The notes under the pieces are model-generated. The model was not told where the DNA came from. It made no database searches and worked only from the letters and a program-made list of their open reading frames with translations. A stretch of 64,000 nt of DNA, taken from positions 438,348 through 502,347 of the forward strand of contig NW_020170394.1 of assembly GCF_000524195.1 (NCBI RefSeq). The letters run 5' to 3'. The DNA is from Echinococcus granulosus. Lineage: Eukaryota > Platyhelminthes > Cestoda > Cyclophyllidea > Taeniidae. Below are positions 12,201 through 27,200 of the stretch, one piece after another (positions within the stretch are counted from its first letter, which is position 1; each line of letters starts with the position of its first letter). Position numbers and translations under genes: made by a program.

Positions 12201-15200
12201 TGACTGAGAAGCAACTTAGAAGTACATAGTGGGCATATTAATAGCAGCGGCATACTTTACATTATTTCGCAAAAAATAATGAATTGCACAGAGGGATAAG
12301 AGAAAACTTTATTTCCTACAACTTGAACTTATCGTGGAATTTGTCTCCGCATTTTTCAACTTGGCCAATCTTTGGTGGTAGAGCTGCAAAACAGGCACGC
12401 ATTATGCTAAAATTTTACTGCGACGAGGGAAGTATCGAGGAGTGCAGTCTTCTTTTGCCCTAAACTGGCGAATATTAAAATCTAAATACTAAATCTCACC
12501 ATTCTCTTACGCATAAGCGGCTATCACGACAATCAGCCATCATGATTTTAATATCTCTTTGTGCTGTTTGACAAATGGGCTCAAGTCGGGTACTCCAATT
12601 AGCTATTAGGAAAATCAGAGGCAAAGTGCACTTATCTCTCTCTCTCTCTCTCAATGATAATGCGAAGACAAAAGCGAATCAAACACAAAAATGCTTTTCC
12701 TCACATTCTAAATTACTGCAGCATAGTTCACACTTCCTTCGAGCGATTCCAACGCTTCGTTAAATTAATGACACGGATTAGCAGTGGATATACTAACGTT
12801 GATGAGGTGACTGCTACTGTTGAATCGAAGGTGCGTCTAAGATTCAAATACCCTAATTTTTGTTCCTACTGAAGGGCTGTCACCGAAGTCCTTTACATTG
12901 ACCGTTGACGACTCTATCCGACAGTCGGTGCGATCTTCGCTTTCTCGAAACACCACTACCCGATTTATCCTCCAAAGTTGTCTTAATTCCCAAATAAAAA
13001 TTGTAAAATGAATGCAAATAATGCAACTTGGCCAAAATGACGGCAGTAGGAAAGACGGTAATTTACCAGTTCTGGCGTGCTTATCACTGTTGAGTTGTCA
13101 AATTTAACGGAAGGCTAAATCACAGGTGTGGGAGTACATAAATAATCAGAATAAACATGAAAGCACCGGAGATGAAAGTCGTTCTCATTCCCAATAGCTC
13201 ACTTCCGAATTACGTTGCATGGTGCATTATTTTAGCCCGTAGAAGCGTTCAACTTGGCAACAGAACGAGGCAAGTTTGTTATAAATTCTTGCTATTCTTT
13301 ATTGCTATAAACCTACGTTTTGGGCATGGCTCTTAATTTTGTCGGTTCAGAGCCTGCGATTTGCCTAAGTGCTTTTACAAACAGGCTGATGAAATCGAGT
13401 TGAAGGACCTTTCCAAAATTTATTGCACTAGAAAGTACACAGTGCGAAGTAGAGCTGCAGAGGACACGAATTCATAGTCCCATAACGGCTACAATCATTC
13501 GTGCTCGTCAGAGCGTTATTTCGATACGAACAACTGCAACCTATTAGAATAAATAATCGTCAAACTATATAATTATAAAATAGGATTAAGACACCTTTGA
13601 ATCCATCCCTTCAACCATACACCTGTCATTCGTTAAATGACATTGATACCCCTCCCACAGTCCACTTTTCAAGTTACAACTATGAAAATGCTAGGATTTC
13701 AATACAGAGCGTAGCACCCCTAAAATTGCCATTTGATGGATCATATCAGCTATAAAGTCAACTCGTTGGAAGAACACTAGTGAAGACCTTTCGGATGATG
13801 CGAAGACAGAGTACTTACCGTGCAGATCCCGACTGTTGCTTCGCACAAGAGAAAAGCCACGCCCATTCAAGAAACCTACAATACAGAGGCTTTACTGAAT
13901 TTCCCTACTAATTCAACAAACAAACACCTTTTTCTGTCGATGGTGAAAAAAGTTACACAGGAAGCTACTGTAAAACCTTTACATGAAATTAAAGGGTTGT
14001 AAGGGCTGCCTTCATTTTATCACCTTAGGATGGGTTGAAATCGGTATTATCAACGTTTTACTAGGAAAGATGCCAAAATAGTAAACGATTCGCATTAAAT
14101 AGACTCAGAAAGTTGTTTTTCTGATTAGACGAGCAGAGGTGGAACTTTGGTTGGGGCTACTTTCCGATGTCAGACTTGAGCTTCTCATTACGAGCAATAG
14201 GAAGTGTCGGAATAACGCATCATCAAGTTGAGGAAATGAGCTTGCTTATGGAAGGCTGTAAGATGAAAATCCATCAATAGAAAGATGAAGTGAATGAGTA
14301 ATTGCCCACTGTCAAATAAGGGCTTGTTTATGCCTCGACAAAGGCAATATGGAGCATGCCACGTGTTGGCGAATCACGGTCTATTTCCGCGCTTTTAGAT
14401 GACTTCACCTGTCACGTGTCGACATTGTTGAGTGATGTTCAGGGAGCAAAAGAATCCTTGAAGTGACTTGAAGTTCACCTGTTTAGGCGTGGACACAAAA
14501 GTACCCCAAGATAGACCTAACCTTCACCTTACCCTCGGAGCGAGCACCCAATCCAAATAACGCTTAGGTTCGTCCAATTTGTAACAATTTTATATTTGAA
14601 ATAATAGCATAAGGATGGCCATTTTGTTCAATAAAGCGACTTGATTTTTACACACTTGTTGCTTAATTGAAGTTTTTGAAATGCTCTTTTGAAGAAACTG
14701 TCCAAATTTCACTGAAATGGAAGAAGAAATATGCAGAATTGCTAACACACCTTTGATTGGGGAAGAAATCTAGCGTGAAAGTGATTCAATCTTTCAAAGA
14801 AATTGCCAAAGTCAGAATAATTGAAACAGCTTCAGAAGTGGTTGTATTCTTTAACCAGAATACATCATTCAGGCATATTTCGCTTCGCCAAAATTGTTGT
14901 TGATTTCAGTGCCTTTACAGTTTCACACTTCTGTTATTCCTCATCTGTTTGTCATTTTACTTAAAAAATAATAATAACAAATTGTCTTAATGATCTAAAT
15001 GCTATTTTTCTCATTTAACCTTATGTGCTTTGGAAACTTACTAGTTCTCTAGCTTTTAAATGGAATCTACGAGGATTAGCTTTTGATGGTCAATAATCTT
15101 GTTCGAAATGGAAGCGAACAAACCGTGGAAGGAACCGTTGCGGAACTCACTCTGAATGCGAGCTTGTGTCTTGGGGTTTATCAGTGGTGAATCGGCCATG

Positions 15201-18200
15201 ACAGCGACTAGACGGCGTACGGAGGTAGTCGGGGCTGCGACTGGAGAAGTAGCGGAGGCGGAGTGGGAGTCGGGGTCGAGGGGAGTACGGGAGCGAGAGT
15301 GGTGACAGAGGAGGGCAGCGAGGCGATCAGGCCTGCAGTCACGCGCAGCAAGCTCGCACAGTTGAAGTGCTGCGCTCCCGTGCCCTCTCCAATGCGCAGT
15401 TGCTACACTCTGTGTTCGATGCGATGGCAGTGAGTGGAACTGCGATGACGGAGGACCTCGCGGCCGGCATGACGATAGCGCCGGTGCCAGTCTGGATTAC
15501 AAATGTTAAAACAGTGGCGAAGCAATCAAGATCACGCTTTAGTTCTAGTGTCATCATGACTTTTTGGGTTGCTTCAAGGTTGCTCTAACGTAAGCAGACA
15601 TATCTACTGAAAACAGAATTTTTTGTGAATTTGTAAGGTTTTGAGCTATTTAGCGGGTCTGATTTTTTGGGTTAAGGGGGGTTTCATGTAAAATCACTAA
15701 CTACATAAACTGTAAAGGGAAAATCTATCCAACACATTTTTCAAAGTAGTTGCGATTTCAACAAAAAGTAGTTTTAGGCGGTACGAATTGGCTAGTGAAT
15801 GATTAAGAAGTAGAATTTTCATATTCTGTTGCAAAATATATAATATTTAGGGACCGCAACCATTCCCGCATATTCCATTAGTAAGTGAAACTGAAGGATC
15901 GAATTCATGCCATGTACCACGACGATGAACCCTAATGAAATTCAAATGAGATGCGAACTGCATATGTGCATAAATGGAGCAATTAATCGCGTGGCTTTGT
16001 AGCTTTTGTGGCTATCGCAGTGGGAGTGGTTTCAGCGCTCCCCTTAAAGCAGCCAATAAGATACGCGCGGGGGATCGATGGTAATTGCCAGTTTAGCGAA
16101 GGTAATGGGCTTTCCCTCTCAATGAACCTTGTCCCTGAAGACTATGGCAATTTCACTTTAGTACAAAAACAACCACACTTCATGGCTAACAAGATTCTCA
16201 AACTATCAAAATGCTTGGTGCTTTACTAGGGGCTTAAGTACTGCATCTTAGTGTCTGCAAATAATTTCAACCAAATTCAAAACTTTAAGAATTGCCACCA
16301 ATTTGGCTTCCTAGATGTCGAGTTTTTGATTAAAATAAGCACCAAATAAGTGATGCTTTTCCAGCAGATAAACAGACCGAGAAGAGGGCTCAGGCACCAC
16401 ACATCTGCGAAAATGCTCTCCAATAAGTCATTTTGCAGCAAGATTTGCAGCGATTTAATTAGTTTTAATAAACTATTCCGCGTAGAAAGTAAACGGTCAA
16501 TTAGATTTAAAGTGTAGTAAAACATAAATGCACCTCTCAAAGACTAGGATTTTAATGAGCAAAATTTTATCAATGAGTGAAGGCCAACAATGACTTAACT
16601 AACATAGATGTAACGTTTGTGGTAATCTTTCTTCCAACTTCATCTTTTATACGCCTATTTGCACAAAGAATAAGGACCAATCGCTAACACTTGCATGAGA
16701 TGTTACCAATGAAAAATCTGACAAGTTTGTAGAGCTGGGTCGATGGATTGCATTTAAGCAAGAAATCTGCATTATTAAGACGACATTGAAAGAGACATGG
16801 AGGAACATAAATCCATCGCAGTTTATATTTAGAGAAGAGAGAAGGTAGAGGAAATCTGTAATGAGGATTTTGAAAGAAGACACCATACCGTTCGAGGACA
16901 CGCGAGTACAGCATGGAAAGGGTATCGTCAGGGAGGACAGGTTGGCTAATGGTGGAGGTGGTAACATCGTCTTCGCCCTCCTCCGATCTCGGTGCTCCTT
17001 CACCCGCTGCCTCACCACTGCCGCGACCACCGGAGCCACGAGGGGCACACTGCTGCGTGTAGGAGTAGTGCTCCTCGAGGAAGAGACTCAGCCAGGCCGT
17101 GTGGAATGGCCAGTGCACTAGAAAACATAGCCATGTCGTTGCAACCTCCAACAGAGATGTCCACACTCTCTGGTTCTCTCCTGTCTTTAACATACGCCCT
17201 TCAGTGAAAAAAATATTGCACAAAGTACTAATGAGAGAACGTCCTCATGCATCTTGTTAGCATGTGTAGGCTACGAGAGGTAAAAAATGGCATTTTTTCT
17301 TAATTATGGCACTTCATGCATTATCATAGTAGTTATCAGAATACACATCTCACGGAAAGACAAAAGTGGCTTCAAGCTAGTAACTCATGCGAGTTTCTTT
17401 GTTTTCATGCGGGTAGTGATTTGAGTAAATTCGCAGTGACAACCCCGTTCATGAATGCTGTCAATTTTTCTGCTCAACATAAAATTAAGTGGTCCATATT
17501 TTCATACCCCTTTATAACTTATAAAACAGATTGACGAGCTACAAAATTCGCATCAAAATTACATTCTTGAGATGGTGTAATTTCTTTTGTGTTGACATTT
17601 AATTCCATCGAAGGGATGAAATTGGCAAGACCACATTTGCCCGTAATTGGCCGTACTGGAGGAAAATCGTTCAGATCCCTAGGGTGAATCTGCAGTAATT
17701 TGGCCTCTCTCGGTGGCCTATACCCCGAGGATTGTATCAGTGTATTTCACAGTATCGTCAAAATAGTTAAAAGACCCTCTTACTTTTAATGAGATCTGGA
17801 CGCGGTACGCAGTTGAGCAAGCCTAATAACTTCTGCAGTAAGCATTTGCAATAGACTGACTCCATTTGTTGTGTGAGTAAGCACAAGTAACACTGACAAA
17901 CCAAACAGGAGGTATTTCTCCTTTGGAGTCTCTATCAAGCAGATTAATGAAAGAGACATTAACAAACCAATGTCGACACATCTATTCTGCATATTTTTAA
18001 GGCAGTGACTGCCTCAAACGATGTGCTACAAGTTCTTATTATGTGCATTTAAAAATATGATTAATTTTCACATATTTCACAACTTTGTCTATAAATTATC
18101 ATTTTTAAGGATAATGAAGAGTAGCACGGTTGGAGGGCCTTAAAGGAACTAAAATGATAGAATAAGGCGTGGGGAGCACTTTTTTTATGATGAAAATTGC

Positions 18201-21200
18201 ATTTGTCTTTGCACCAAGCGTATGTCTCCCAACCATTATGAGAGGTTGGGTTGATCAATTCAACTAGGGGGAATAAGTGGTGGATTCAACTGAGATGGAA
18301 AATAATTAAATAATTCGGCGTAGCAACCACGTTGATTTCAGTCACAAAGTTAATTCTGTGTCAGAGGTGAAAGATAAGCATCCACTTCTATTTTGATTTT
18401 ACATGTTAGGTCCAAAGACGTACTATTAGAGCTCTACTGGTAGTTGAAGTTTAAGTGCCCTTCTACTTTATAAATACAAAGCAATGCATAAAGCTAGCAT
18501 CACCTACCTAGAAAGGCCATGTGGGTCAGGAGATATTTAAGCTTGTTGACGTTAATGTCAGCTAAGGGGTGCTCTTCGACGAAGAACTCGGGGAAGGACA
18601 ATGAAGCAGGCCACACATCGAAGGATGGCTTGGAATCTGGACAGTGGTTACTGTCTGTCGAACGGTGTGATTCCTAAGAATTGAGAGAACACCCTGATTG
18701 GATGTTTTATCGGACATTATGATTTAATTTTCACAGTTAATTTTAATTTCTCTTCACCTTAGATGGTAGAACGTGCTTGCTACGATGGTGAATTGCAAGT
18801 GGATGGGTAATCAAATGGCGCTCTTGCTCTTTGAATCATGATGCTTACTAAACACCTTTACGATCCACCTAAGAACGCCTTTACATAATTTATGACTTCA
18901 AGTGGAGCGGTATTCTAAGTAGCAACAGGCTATAAAGTGCATTTCTGATGAATATTTTGGATTTTTCGTAGATTTTATGACGGCTGTTGAATTGTAGTCG
19001 TTGCTCACCATTAAACTGCTTAATCCGGCGTCATTTTGACTTCGTTGTGGACCATCGGTAGGTTCGTCGATGAATATAGCCAGGTGGCAGGCCTCCAGCA
19101 CTTTCTGCCAGTAGTCACATGGTTGCTCAGACTTCGACCCTGAATTGCAAGGTGGCGACATGTCTTGCTTACCCACGAGGAGAATAAGTACATTTGGCGC
19201 GTTCGGCCTGGTTTCTATTAAGCTTTTTGATGTTGCCGCATCAGTCTAGGCAAGTGAAAACATTCCTTCGTCTTATTGTTGCGCTAGACATACACCTGCA
19301 CTTTATAGAAACCCAAAGTTTATCTTATGCTAAACTTAAAATTAATATCGACAATATTAACATACTCCTTTATGAAATTTCTAGCTGCGCATAGAGGTTC
19401 TCGCTATGTATGTTGGATATGATTGATTGGGTATGGTTTATTCATGTACGTATAAACTTGGTAAAGCAGGGTTGGAAATCTCTGAAATGTCACGTATCAA
19501 TGCAAAACATCTTCAAATTTTTGATAACAACGAAGCAGTATGGGGATTTGTACTCATAGGCAACGGAGGCGTTTGAAACACTTCTAATTAGCACTAATCC
19601 AAGTGATACAAACTGCACCCGGACTACTACGTTCTTATACATTTGTGCATCAGGCGTTCATAATGATTAGAACGGCGTTAACACTTTAATTGCCTCGATT
19701 GTATGGGCAGTATTTCAGTGGACAAATGCATATATGTTTATTTGTAATGAAATGGTAGGATTAGAAGAAATTGACCTCAAAGGAGACTTTTAAAATAACG
19801 TTCCATCATCAACTTGTACCTTCCGATTGAATATAGGGCACTAAAAATGCATGATTGATGGGAGTACCTACTTCCGAGGCTGTCTCGCAGAGATCGTCAA
19901 GATGCCAAAGGAGGCCAAGCTCGCCTCGAGGCGAAGAGGTGAAGACACGGCCGAGGAGGTGACAGAATTCGGCGAGACGGTACAACGACGACGAGGGGGA
20001 GGAGGCCAGAGAGGCGGTGGCATCGATAGAGAGGAGAAAGCGCGTTTGGCGCTCAGTGCGTGCATCGAGACGATGAAGGGTATGGCAAGTGGCCATGTTC
20101 TCACTCCGTAGTCTCGCCTCCAAACGTGCGGTCATCCGTTTCCCACTCTCCAGCCACTCCTCTACATCGCGCAGGAGCGGCTGCTGCTGTTGCTGTAAGG
20201 CGACGCCTCGTGGGGACTGGTGGTAGTGACTGCAGTTACCCGCGGCCATTGAGTCCGTGCCGCTAGTGCTCCTCTCCTCCCCGTCTTCTTTATCGGCTCC
20301 AGTGAAGAGTACCGATACCTTGGGACGGTCTATGAGTGTTTCAAATACGGGCCTACTCTACTCCTTTCCAACTAAAGGGCATTTCAAGTGATCAAAGAAG
20401 GAACAGACTACTACTATTCATGTCATGTTTTGTGAAGAAGTAGTAATCGAGAGCTTAGTGTTAATGTTTCTACGGTACTTTTAAAAATAAGATGATTTTC
20501 ACAATTATCCTGATGGTATATGACACTCCAAATTGTCAGTTGTGATTTTACATTACACAAAGGCCGCAAATAGTTCAACAGAGCAATTGTTTTGTTATAC
20601 CTTAAATGAAGGATAAAAATAGAAATAACGGGTAACTAAGATATGATCCAATGCATGAACTTTGGTTTCAATCAAAAGCATCATGGTCACTTTAAAATGC
20701 TTCCTATTTAGTAACCCATCTCCTCCTGCGATTCAAATGAGCATTTTGAAGTTGCTAACAAATCCATTGGGTTATATAAGGTAGTACCTAATACTAAAGT
20801 CAACAACCAAAATCATTCCTTCTTTTGATTACCTGATTAAAAAATTGTGGAAGCAGGTTTTTATTTCAGGGAGGATTAATTAGGGAGAGTGCTTATACGG
20901 GGCTCACTTAAATAATTGATCGTAGTTGTAAAAAAACAGTTTTAACCATTAAGCATACTAAACATGATCAAACCCATTTATGGTACAGAGTAACTCCGTT
21001 GCAAACCGGACTTCCAGCTTTCCGGTAAGTGAAAGAGCAAAGAGAAAGACCCTATCCTGTTACGTGTCTGAGGCATTTAAAACTTCCATAAATTTGATAT
21101 TAAATGGTACGTTTATTGACCTAACGCCTTCACTTTAGTGTAAAAAGATCACGTTCCACAAAACTTTAAATCGTCACATCAGTACTTTAGATTTCTACAG

Positions 21201-24200
21201 AAGAAATTTTATTATCTGTATTCCCAGGTTTCAGTTACGAACACTGTAAGGGATATGTTTCAGCTGTAAGGATCTGCGGCATACCGCATATTCTATGTTG
21301 GTGATCCAGGGAAGACAGGACTTTTAAGTACTTTTCAGATAAAGGAAGCTTTAAATCAAGCGCATGGGGTGGTTTCAAAATAAAAACGAAACGGGGCATG
21401 AATGAACTTCTTAATGACATGATTTAAATTTTGGTGAAAATTAGGACTTCTTGGTGAAAATGTTTAGTAATTGCCATGAAAACAATAATAAGTATCTCCC
21501 GCGCCAGGGTGTTTAGATAAGATGGATCACTTGTTTCATTGGCTGGTGAAGAACTCCTCAGGTTTAAACAAAGCTGTGCAGGTTCAACCTGTTGTGTGAA
21601 CTCTCTTCTGCTATCTTCTCTCAGCAGATTAAATAGAATTATTTGACTTTGGGGAAGGAAGGTTATTAGTTGAATGACATTTTTAGCTGCGACTTGAAGT
21701 TATGGTGTCACAGTGTGGATAATCGAGAATGCTACTCAAGGAACGATAAAATCCTCTGTCAAAGTATCAAAGGAGTGTTTTAAATACTAGCAAATAGCTG
21801 AAATAAGTAAGCAAACTGTTTAAGCCGGTCGGGAAATGATAACAAGGATGAGACCATACTTCTAAGGACCTTAATGAGTGCTTCATTCCGTCAGGAATGG
21901 GGAGAAGGCATGTGAAGGAGGCCGAATGCTCTCACCGAATTTACTTTGGCCGAGTTGCGCGAACAGAAGAATGGAAGGCAACAACTAAAGGTATGTTTGT
22001 TTTGGAAAGTTGGAAATACGGATTTCTTGAATGCTGCTGGGAGAACGAAATGAGTTGCAAAAGTGCAAATGCTACTAACGATTATAAAGGAATAATCTTT
22101 TGAAAATCAGATACAAATGCTGACCCGCTTCCCCACTTTATAAACTAGACCTCTTCTTAAGCTAGCATGATCACCGTCTAATGAGCTAAATACCCGTGCT
22201 GTGTACGAAAAATTGACGGAATATGATCGCTAACTACAAATTGTGCAGTGGAACAAGAATGAATGGCCTCTATCAAACTCCATAGGGTCTGAAGGTGGAG
22301 AATTTGCATGAAGCGGTTGACTCTGGTGAGGGAGTGTTGGAAATGCGACGAAGTGGCATGCATGGTTGATTTGGCACGCGCACGAACACGGGTGAAATGG
22401 AGTCCCGTGAATTTTCCCCTCGTAGATTGAGTCTATTCCTGTGTATCTAGCCTAAAGATTTCTTTCTTCAGATCATTGCCGACAGGGAATTTTATGCCCA
22501 ATTCAAAGCAAGGTTAGGACATATTCACCTACATTAAACTCGTTAATACCCTGTTTCATTGAGATGCGATGAAAATTCAAAAATAAAGGCCACACTGGCA
22601 GTCAGTTGGCAAGAAAACAATTTAAGTCCCTAGTGGGAACCAATACAGGAGCTTGATATTTCAGTCTCGTCAAAATTGTTTATTTTAAGTTTTGTTTCGG
22701 TAATGCACTGCGAAGTGGACCAAAACTGAGCATTTCCGCCGGGATCGTCATCTCATAACTTAATAGGGTCAATTTTTAAATTTTTAAATGATGGAAATTT
22801 TTCAGAGGAGTATTTTCCCTAATTGCGTAGTTAGTCCATGTCATTTCCACCGAATTTAAAGGAAGAATAGGTATTGAAGATACATTAGCGACAGCATAAC
22901 TGAGTTTTAAGTACCTTTAGATTGCTGGATGCAATGTAGAAGTTGATTCCTTTCCTTTCGTAGTGACTGGAAGCGTCGGTGAATCCTGGCGAGGCGTTGA
23001 AGAGGCTTTACTGATGTTGCTAGCAGGGTGAGAAGGCTGAGCAGTCCCACCACGCCGGAGACAATGAACGCGATCTTCGAACCATGTCTGTACTGACTCG
23101 CGCCCTCTCCGGAGTTCATGTGCACCCGAAGGGCAGTAGACCAGGTGAGGAGGGACAGAATCCACAGGATAAAGCAGCCCAATGCAGGAATACAACATGC
23201 CTTGCGACATCGCCGCTTACTTTGACCTGATCAAGCACGCACAAAATCCCATTGCTGACGTCAAATGCCATGTGTATGCCAGCGCATTCTATAGCGATTT
23301 TGACAATTGTTTCGTAGGCTCAGTTCCATGAAGATAATAATTTGCACAAGGCAATTTGGTAAGGGTGTTTAGCTGATTATCATTGTGAAAGGTGAACTTA
23401 GGACATTTCATCTACCTGAATTTTCTTTTGTTTAAATTTTTACAAACGGTGCGCGAAAAGTCATTGAGAAGTTCGATACTGATTAGCCTTAGGGTTGAAG
23501 CTGTTAGGAATAAAAAGCATAGGCTTCTTCGTCTGTTTCGCCAAACGAAAATAAACAGTAATTACTGGGTTAAGTGAACCTTGGTAGCGTACATTTCATG
23601 TGCAACAAAGGCAATTCTAAAGTAACTGCAAGGATGATATTCCAAAGGCACTGAATTGTGCTGTGTTACTTTGCAATAAGGGATCGCTGGCAATTTATCC
23701 TCGATACCATATGAAGGTAGGCACAGATGCTACGAAATTGGAAAGTGCATCTCTCGACACTATTTTACAAAACAGGGAGAACGGAGGTAGGAATTAATGC
23801 ATTCTAATGCTGCATGCAATTGTAAGATAAATACTTTACGCTGAAGGACAAGCTGAAAGTCTCAATATGGTGGTGAACAAATTCTACTTAGACGATAACA
23901 TGCACTAGCATTAAACAATGCCATGAGTCGCTCAAGTTGTCCCTCCCTCAGGCACCTATTTACTGTGCTTCCAACTCACAGGATGCGTCCTCGCTGGCGT
24001 ATTGTAGGTAAACAGCCGTCGTTGAATACTTTGATGTTGCTGCTTCCCACATCTTCTCCGAAAGTCGTAGTGCAGCGTCCCAAGAAGTTTCAGATGCTCC
24101 CAACTTCAGACTGACAGGAAGAAGCCTAAGGGTTGCCAAAAAAACTAGTTTTATCGCAAATTAACCTTATTGAAATGGGTGAAAACGACTGCCTAATGAG

Positions 24201-27200
24201 AATCAACTGAGCTTGAAGGTGTCCTTAAGAAAACCGACATTCAAGTCTTTAAAAAAGCGATATAAAAAGAGGAAGATGCGCCTAAACACAAAACAAATAA
24301 TGAGGCATTTTTATTCTAAATGCCTATTATCATAACAACTTTCTTTAGGTGAGACGAAATAAAATCAATCGAACGAGTCGTCATTTCTCCAAAACAAATT
24401 CATGTAGGAAGTAGCGTGTTAAGATATACAGTTAAAATGTCTTCAAAAAGTAGAGAAGAGCTTATAAACTGTAATTTTCGGACTTAATAGGCGTGACTTT
24501 CAAGAAGGGAAAGAATTAGTAAATTTTGCTGAGCTACTTCCTTGGTAACAGTGAGAGCTGAACTTCTGTTCTTTGAGTACTTTAATAATAAACCTGTAAT
24601 TCCTGATGGCGTACCTGACATTGGTGGGAACGCGACCCTGCTTTGGTGGTCTGTAGAGAAGGATGTCCACAATAAGGCGCCAGGACCTAGCGTAACGCAG
24701 CAAGGTCTCGGCAATTCGCTGTGCCAGCTTCCATCGCCTAACAAGTCCCCCATAAAGCACTAAACCTTCAAACGATAATGGTGATTAACATGAATAAACT
24801 ACTTTGAGACCTTTAATGTTATCTTTTTATTAAAACAAGAGCTTGAGTTGTTCAAAATCCCATAAACTAATCTGTGCGACCTTCCACCTTGAATTTTGCC
24901 ATTCATTGGTGTTCTGGTCTGATACAAATTTATCAGTGAACCTGACTCAAATTCTACTCAAAGTTTCAGTAAAATATTGTTGTATGGGCTTATCCGTAGA
25001 TCACTTTATAACATTAATTGCATACCGACACGGATTTCACCTTAGCACGCCTCATTACAAGCTTGCAAGTATTCCGCTGTGCTGGCAAATATCACAAGGG
25101 AGTGCGGGATCAAGTATCAGAGGGAGTGGACGCTTTATACGACTATGAATTGGCAATGCTGAAACAGTGCGATCATAAAAGCGTTTTACGAGGCGTTTGC
25201 TATAAAAAGCTGTTAAGTCCACTGTTCATTCAGGGGAGCATCCTGCTATTCTCTTACCGTGAAAAAAGCCTAAACTTACATAAGAAGATGGAATAAAGTG
25301 TGATGGAGGTAAGACCGATGGTAAGGCCGAGTTGCCACCCAAAGATAAGACCACAAATATAACTGAAGAGCATTGCAAGAACGGTTGGTAGTAGAGTGGC
25401 TGGAATGTCAGATTTGCTTTGCAAACCCTGTTGCTTCTTTGCCATGCGCCGGTAGACGGCCTTGAGGTAGACTGAGAAAAATGGTTGAGTTCGGATTTCA
25501 TTGCCAAAACAATCTTTCTTGTATAAATTGAGAAAATGTTACATCTACGATGTTATATGCTTATGAACTCTGACTAATAAAAGGCACATTTTCACTATGG
25601 TTAGTGATAGAGATTTACAATTTATCTAGTATTTTACGGAAGATAAAATTCTCCAGTCTCATTTTTAGTACTGCGTGGTTATCGCTGCGTGATTGGGAAG
25701 ATTAAGTTTTTGGCAATTGCTAAAATCTACCCCTAATGGAAAATGGGATGGTTATTTATATCAGTCCAAGACCCCTTGTTTAAGCTACATGAAAGTCATG
25801 AATTGGCAAGATATGATGAATGATAAGATTCTAGGCCATATTTATAGGGTTTTGCCAACTTCCCATAAGTGCTCCTCACATTTTTTGAGAAGAATTAGTT
25901 CTTTCTCAAATTTATTACTACGAAGAATAGTTATTAATGGAAAGATAATGTGAAACTTTTCCTAGTGCACCAACAATTCTGGAAATCATGAAAGCATTCC
26001 AAAAGGCGGCTATGCTGTGGTGACAGCATACTAGCCCAGTTGTGGTCATATATCAAAGTATCAGTGCAAACCCTGGATCATTCATTGGGGCTACATCGCA
26101 GTATTTTGAAGCAACGGTCTTGATTGCCCTTTTTAAACTCAACACTTCAATTACAATAAATGGGGGAAATTACTTATCTTGAATACCCCCATATTTTGTT
26201 TGGGTGAAGCAAGACCAGTGTGAGCAGCCAACCTGAAAGTTGTTTGTTAAAGGCGCTTCTCCTGGTTCCATCGGGGCGAAGGAAGACACCAATGAGGGCT
26301 GGAAGAGCGGTATAAGGGGAGACAATCATGTCGGCAAGAGCGTGAGCGCAGCGGCGTTGGAATGGTGGCAGTTCGGGGAAGTGTTGCGACTTGCCCTTGG
26401 AATTCGCGATGTAAGCAGCCAACAAAAGGTTCTTTGTTTCGTAACTTTCTAAAATTTAGCCATTGTTGCTAGCACCAAAAGTGTCATAAGCCTACATTTC
26501 ACGTGACTCACTCAAAGTATAGTAGCATTAATGCGCAAAACAGGTCAAGTTTTACATCTTTGGTAGATCACATTCGATGAATTGCTTCAGTCATTATTCC
26601 AATGTTTTAGTAATGACGTAAAATACAAACCATTCTCTTCCGATTTTACTAGGAAGTAATTTGTTGAACGCTTCACTAGACAAGTTTTGAAATTTGTTTA
26701 GACACACACATCTCAAGGCATAGTACGGACACACATAAGCACTTTGTTATGGCCAATGTTCGGGACTTCTGAAAGCGGATCAAGGCGAATTGTACACAGG
26801 AGCAGCAATCGCCGTTAACCAGATCAACGACTGGCCACTATTCAACCCCACAAATGTTGTCAACAAGTTCTGGTCACTGCGGTCACAACGAATTCTCATA
26901 CTGTCTTCGCCATGGGAGGCGTACACTTCCAACACAACTGCGCTTTGCTGAACGTCTTAGCTACTTTCTTTGGTCGGGTAGTGTACGGATATAAGAGCTA
27001 CTCCACTGTGATAAGGCTATGTAATTATGCCCTTAAAAAAGGAACTCCAATTCACTTTGACAGGGTTAGAGGCTCGCCTGGGTCGTCGAACGCCCAATCA
27101 CTCATCTCATTCGAGACACGTCATTTGCCGTTTTCACATTATGAAGTCGTATTTATTTTGACATTTCTTATGTGCGTTCGAAATGAATAAGGGTTGGTAA

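Noticed and set aside
12575..12900. Possible plus-strand exons before an AATAAA at about 12993
   Set aside because: The frame joins end quickly in a stop, no family match is visible and the (TC)n tract explains part of the open frame.
15339..15588. Open frames on both strands at 15339-15588
   Set aside because: A different minus-strand frame is open through 15151-15491, fits both splice phases and matches the family end of the KAP region (INPKTQARIQ).
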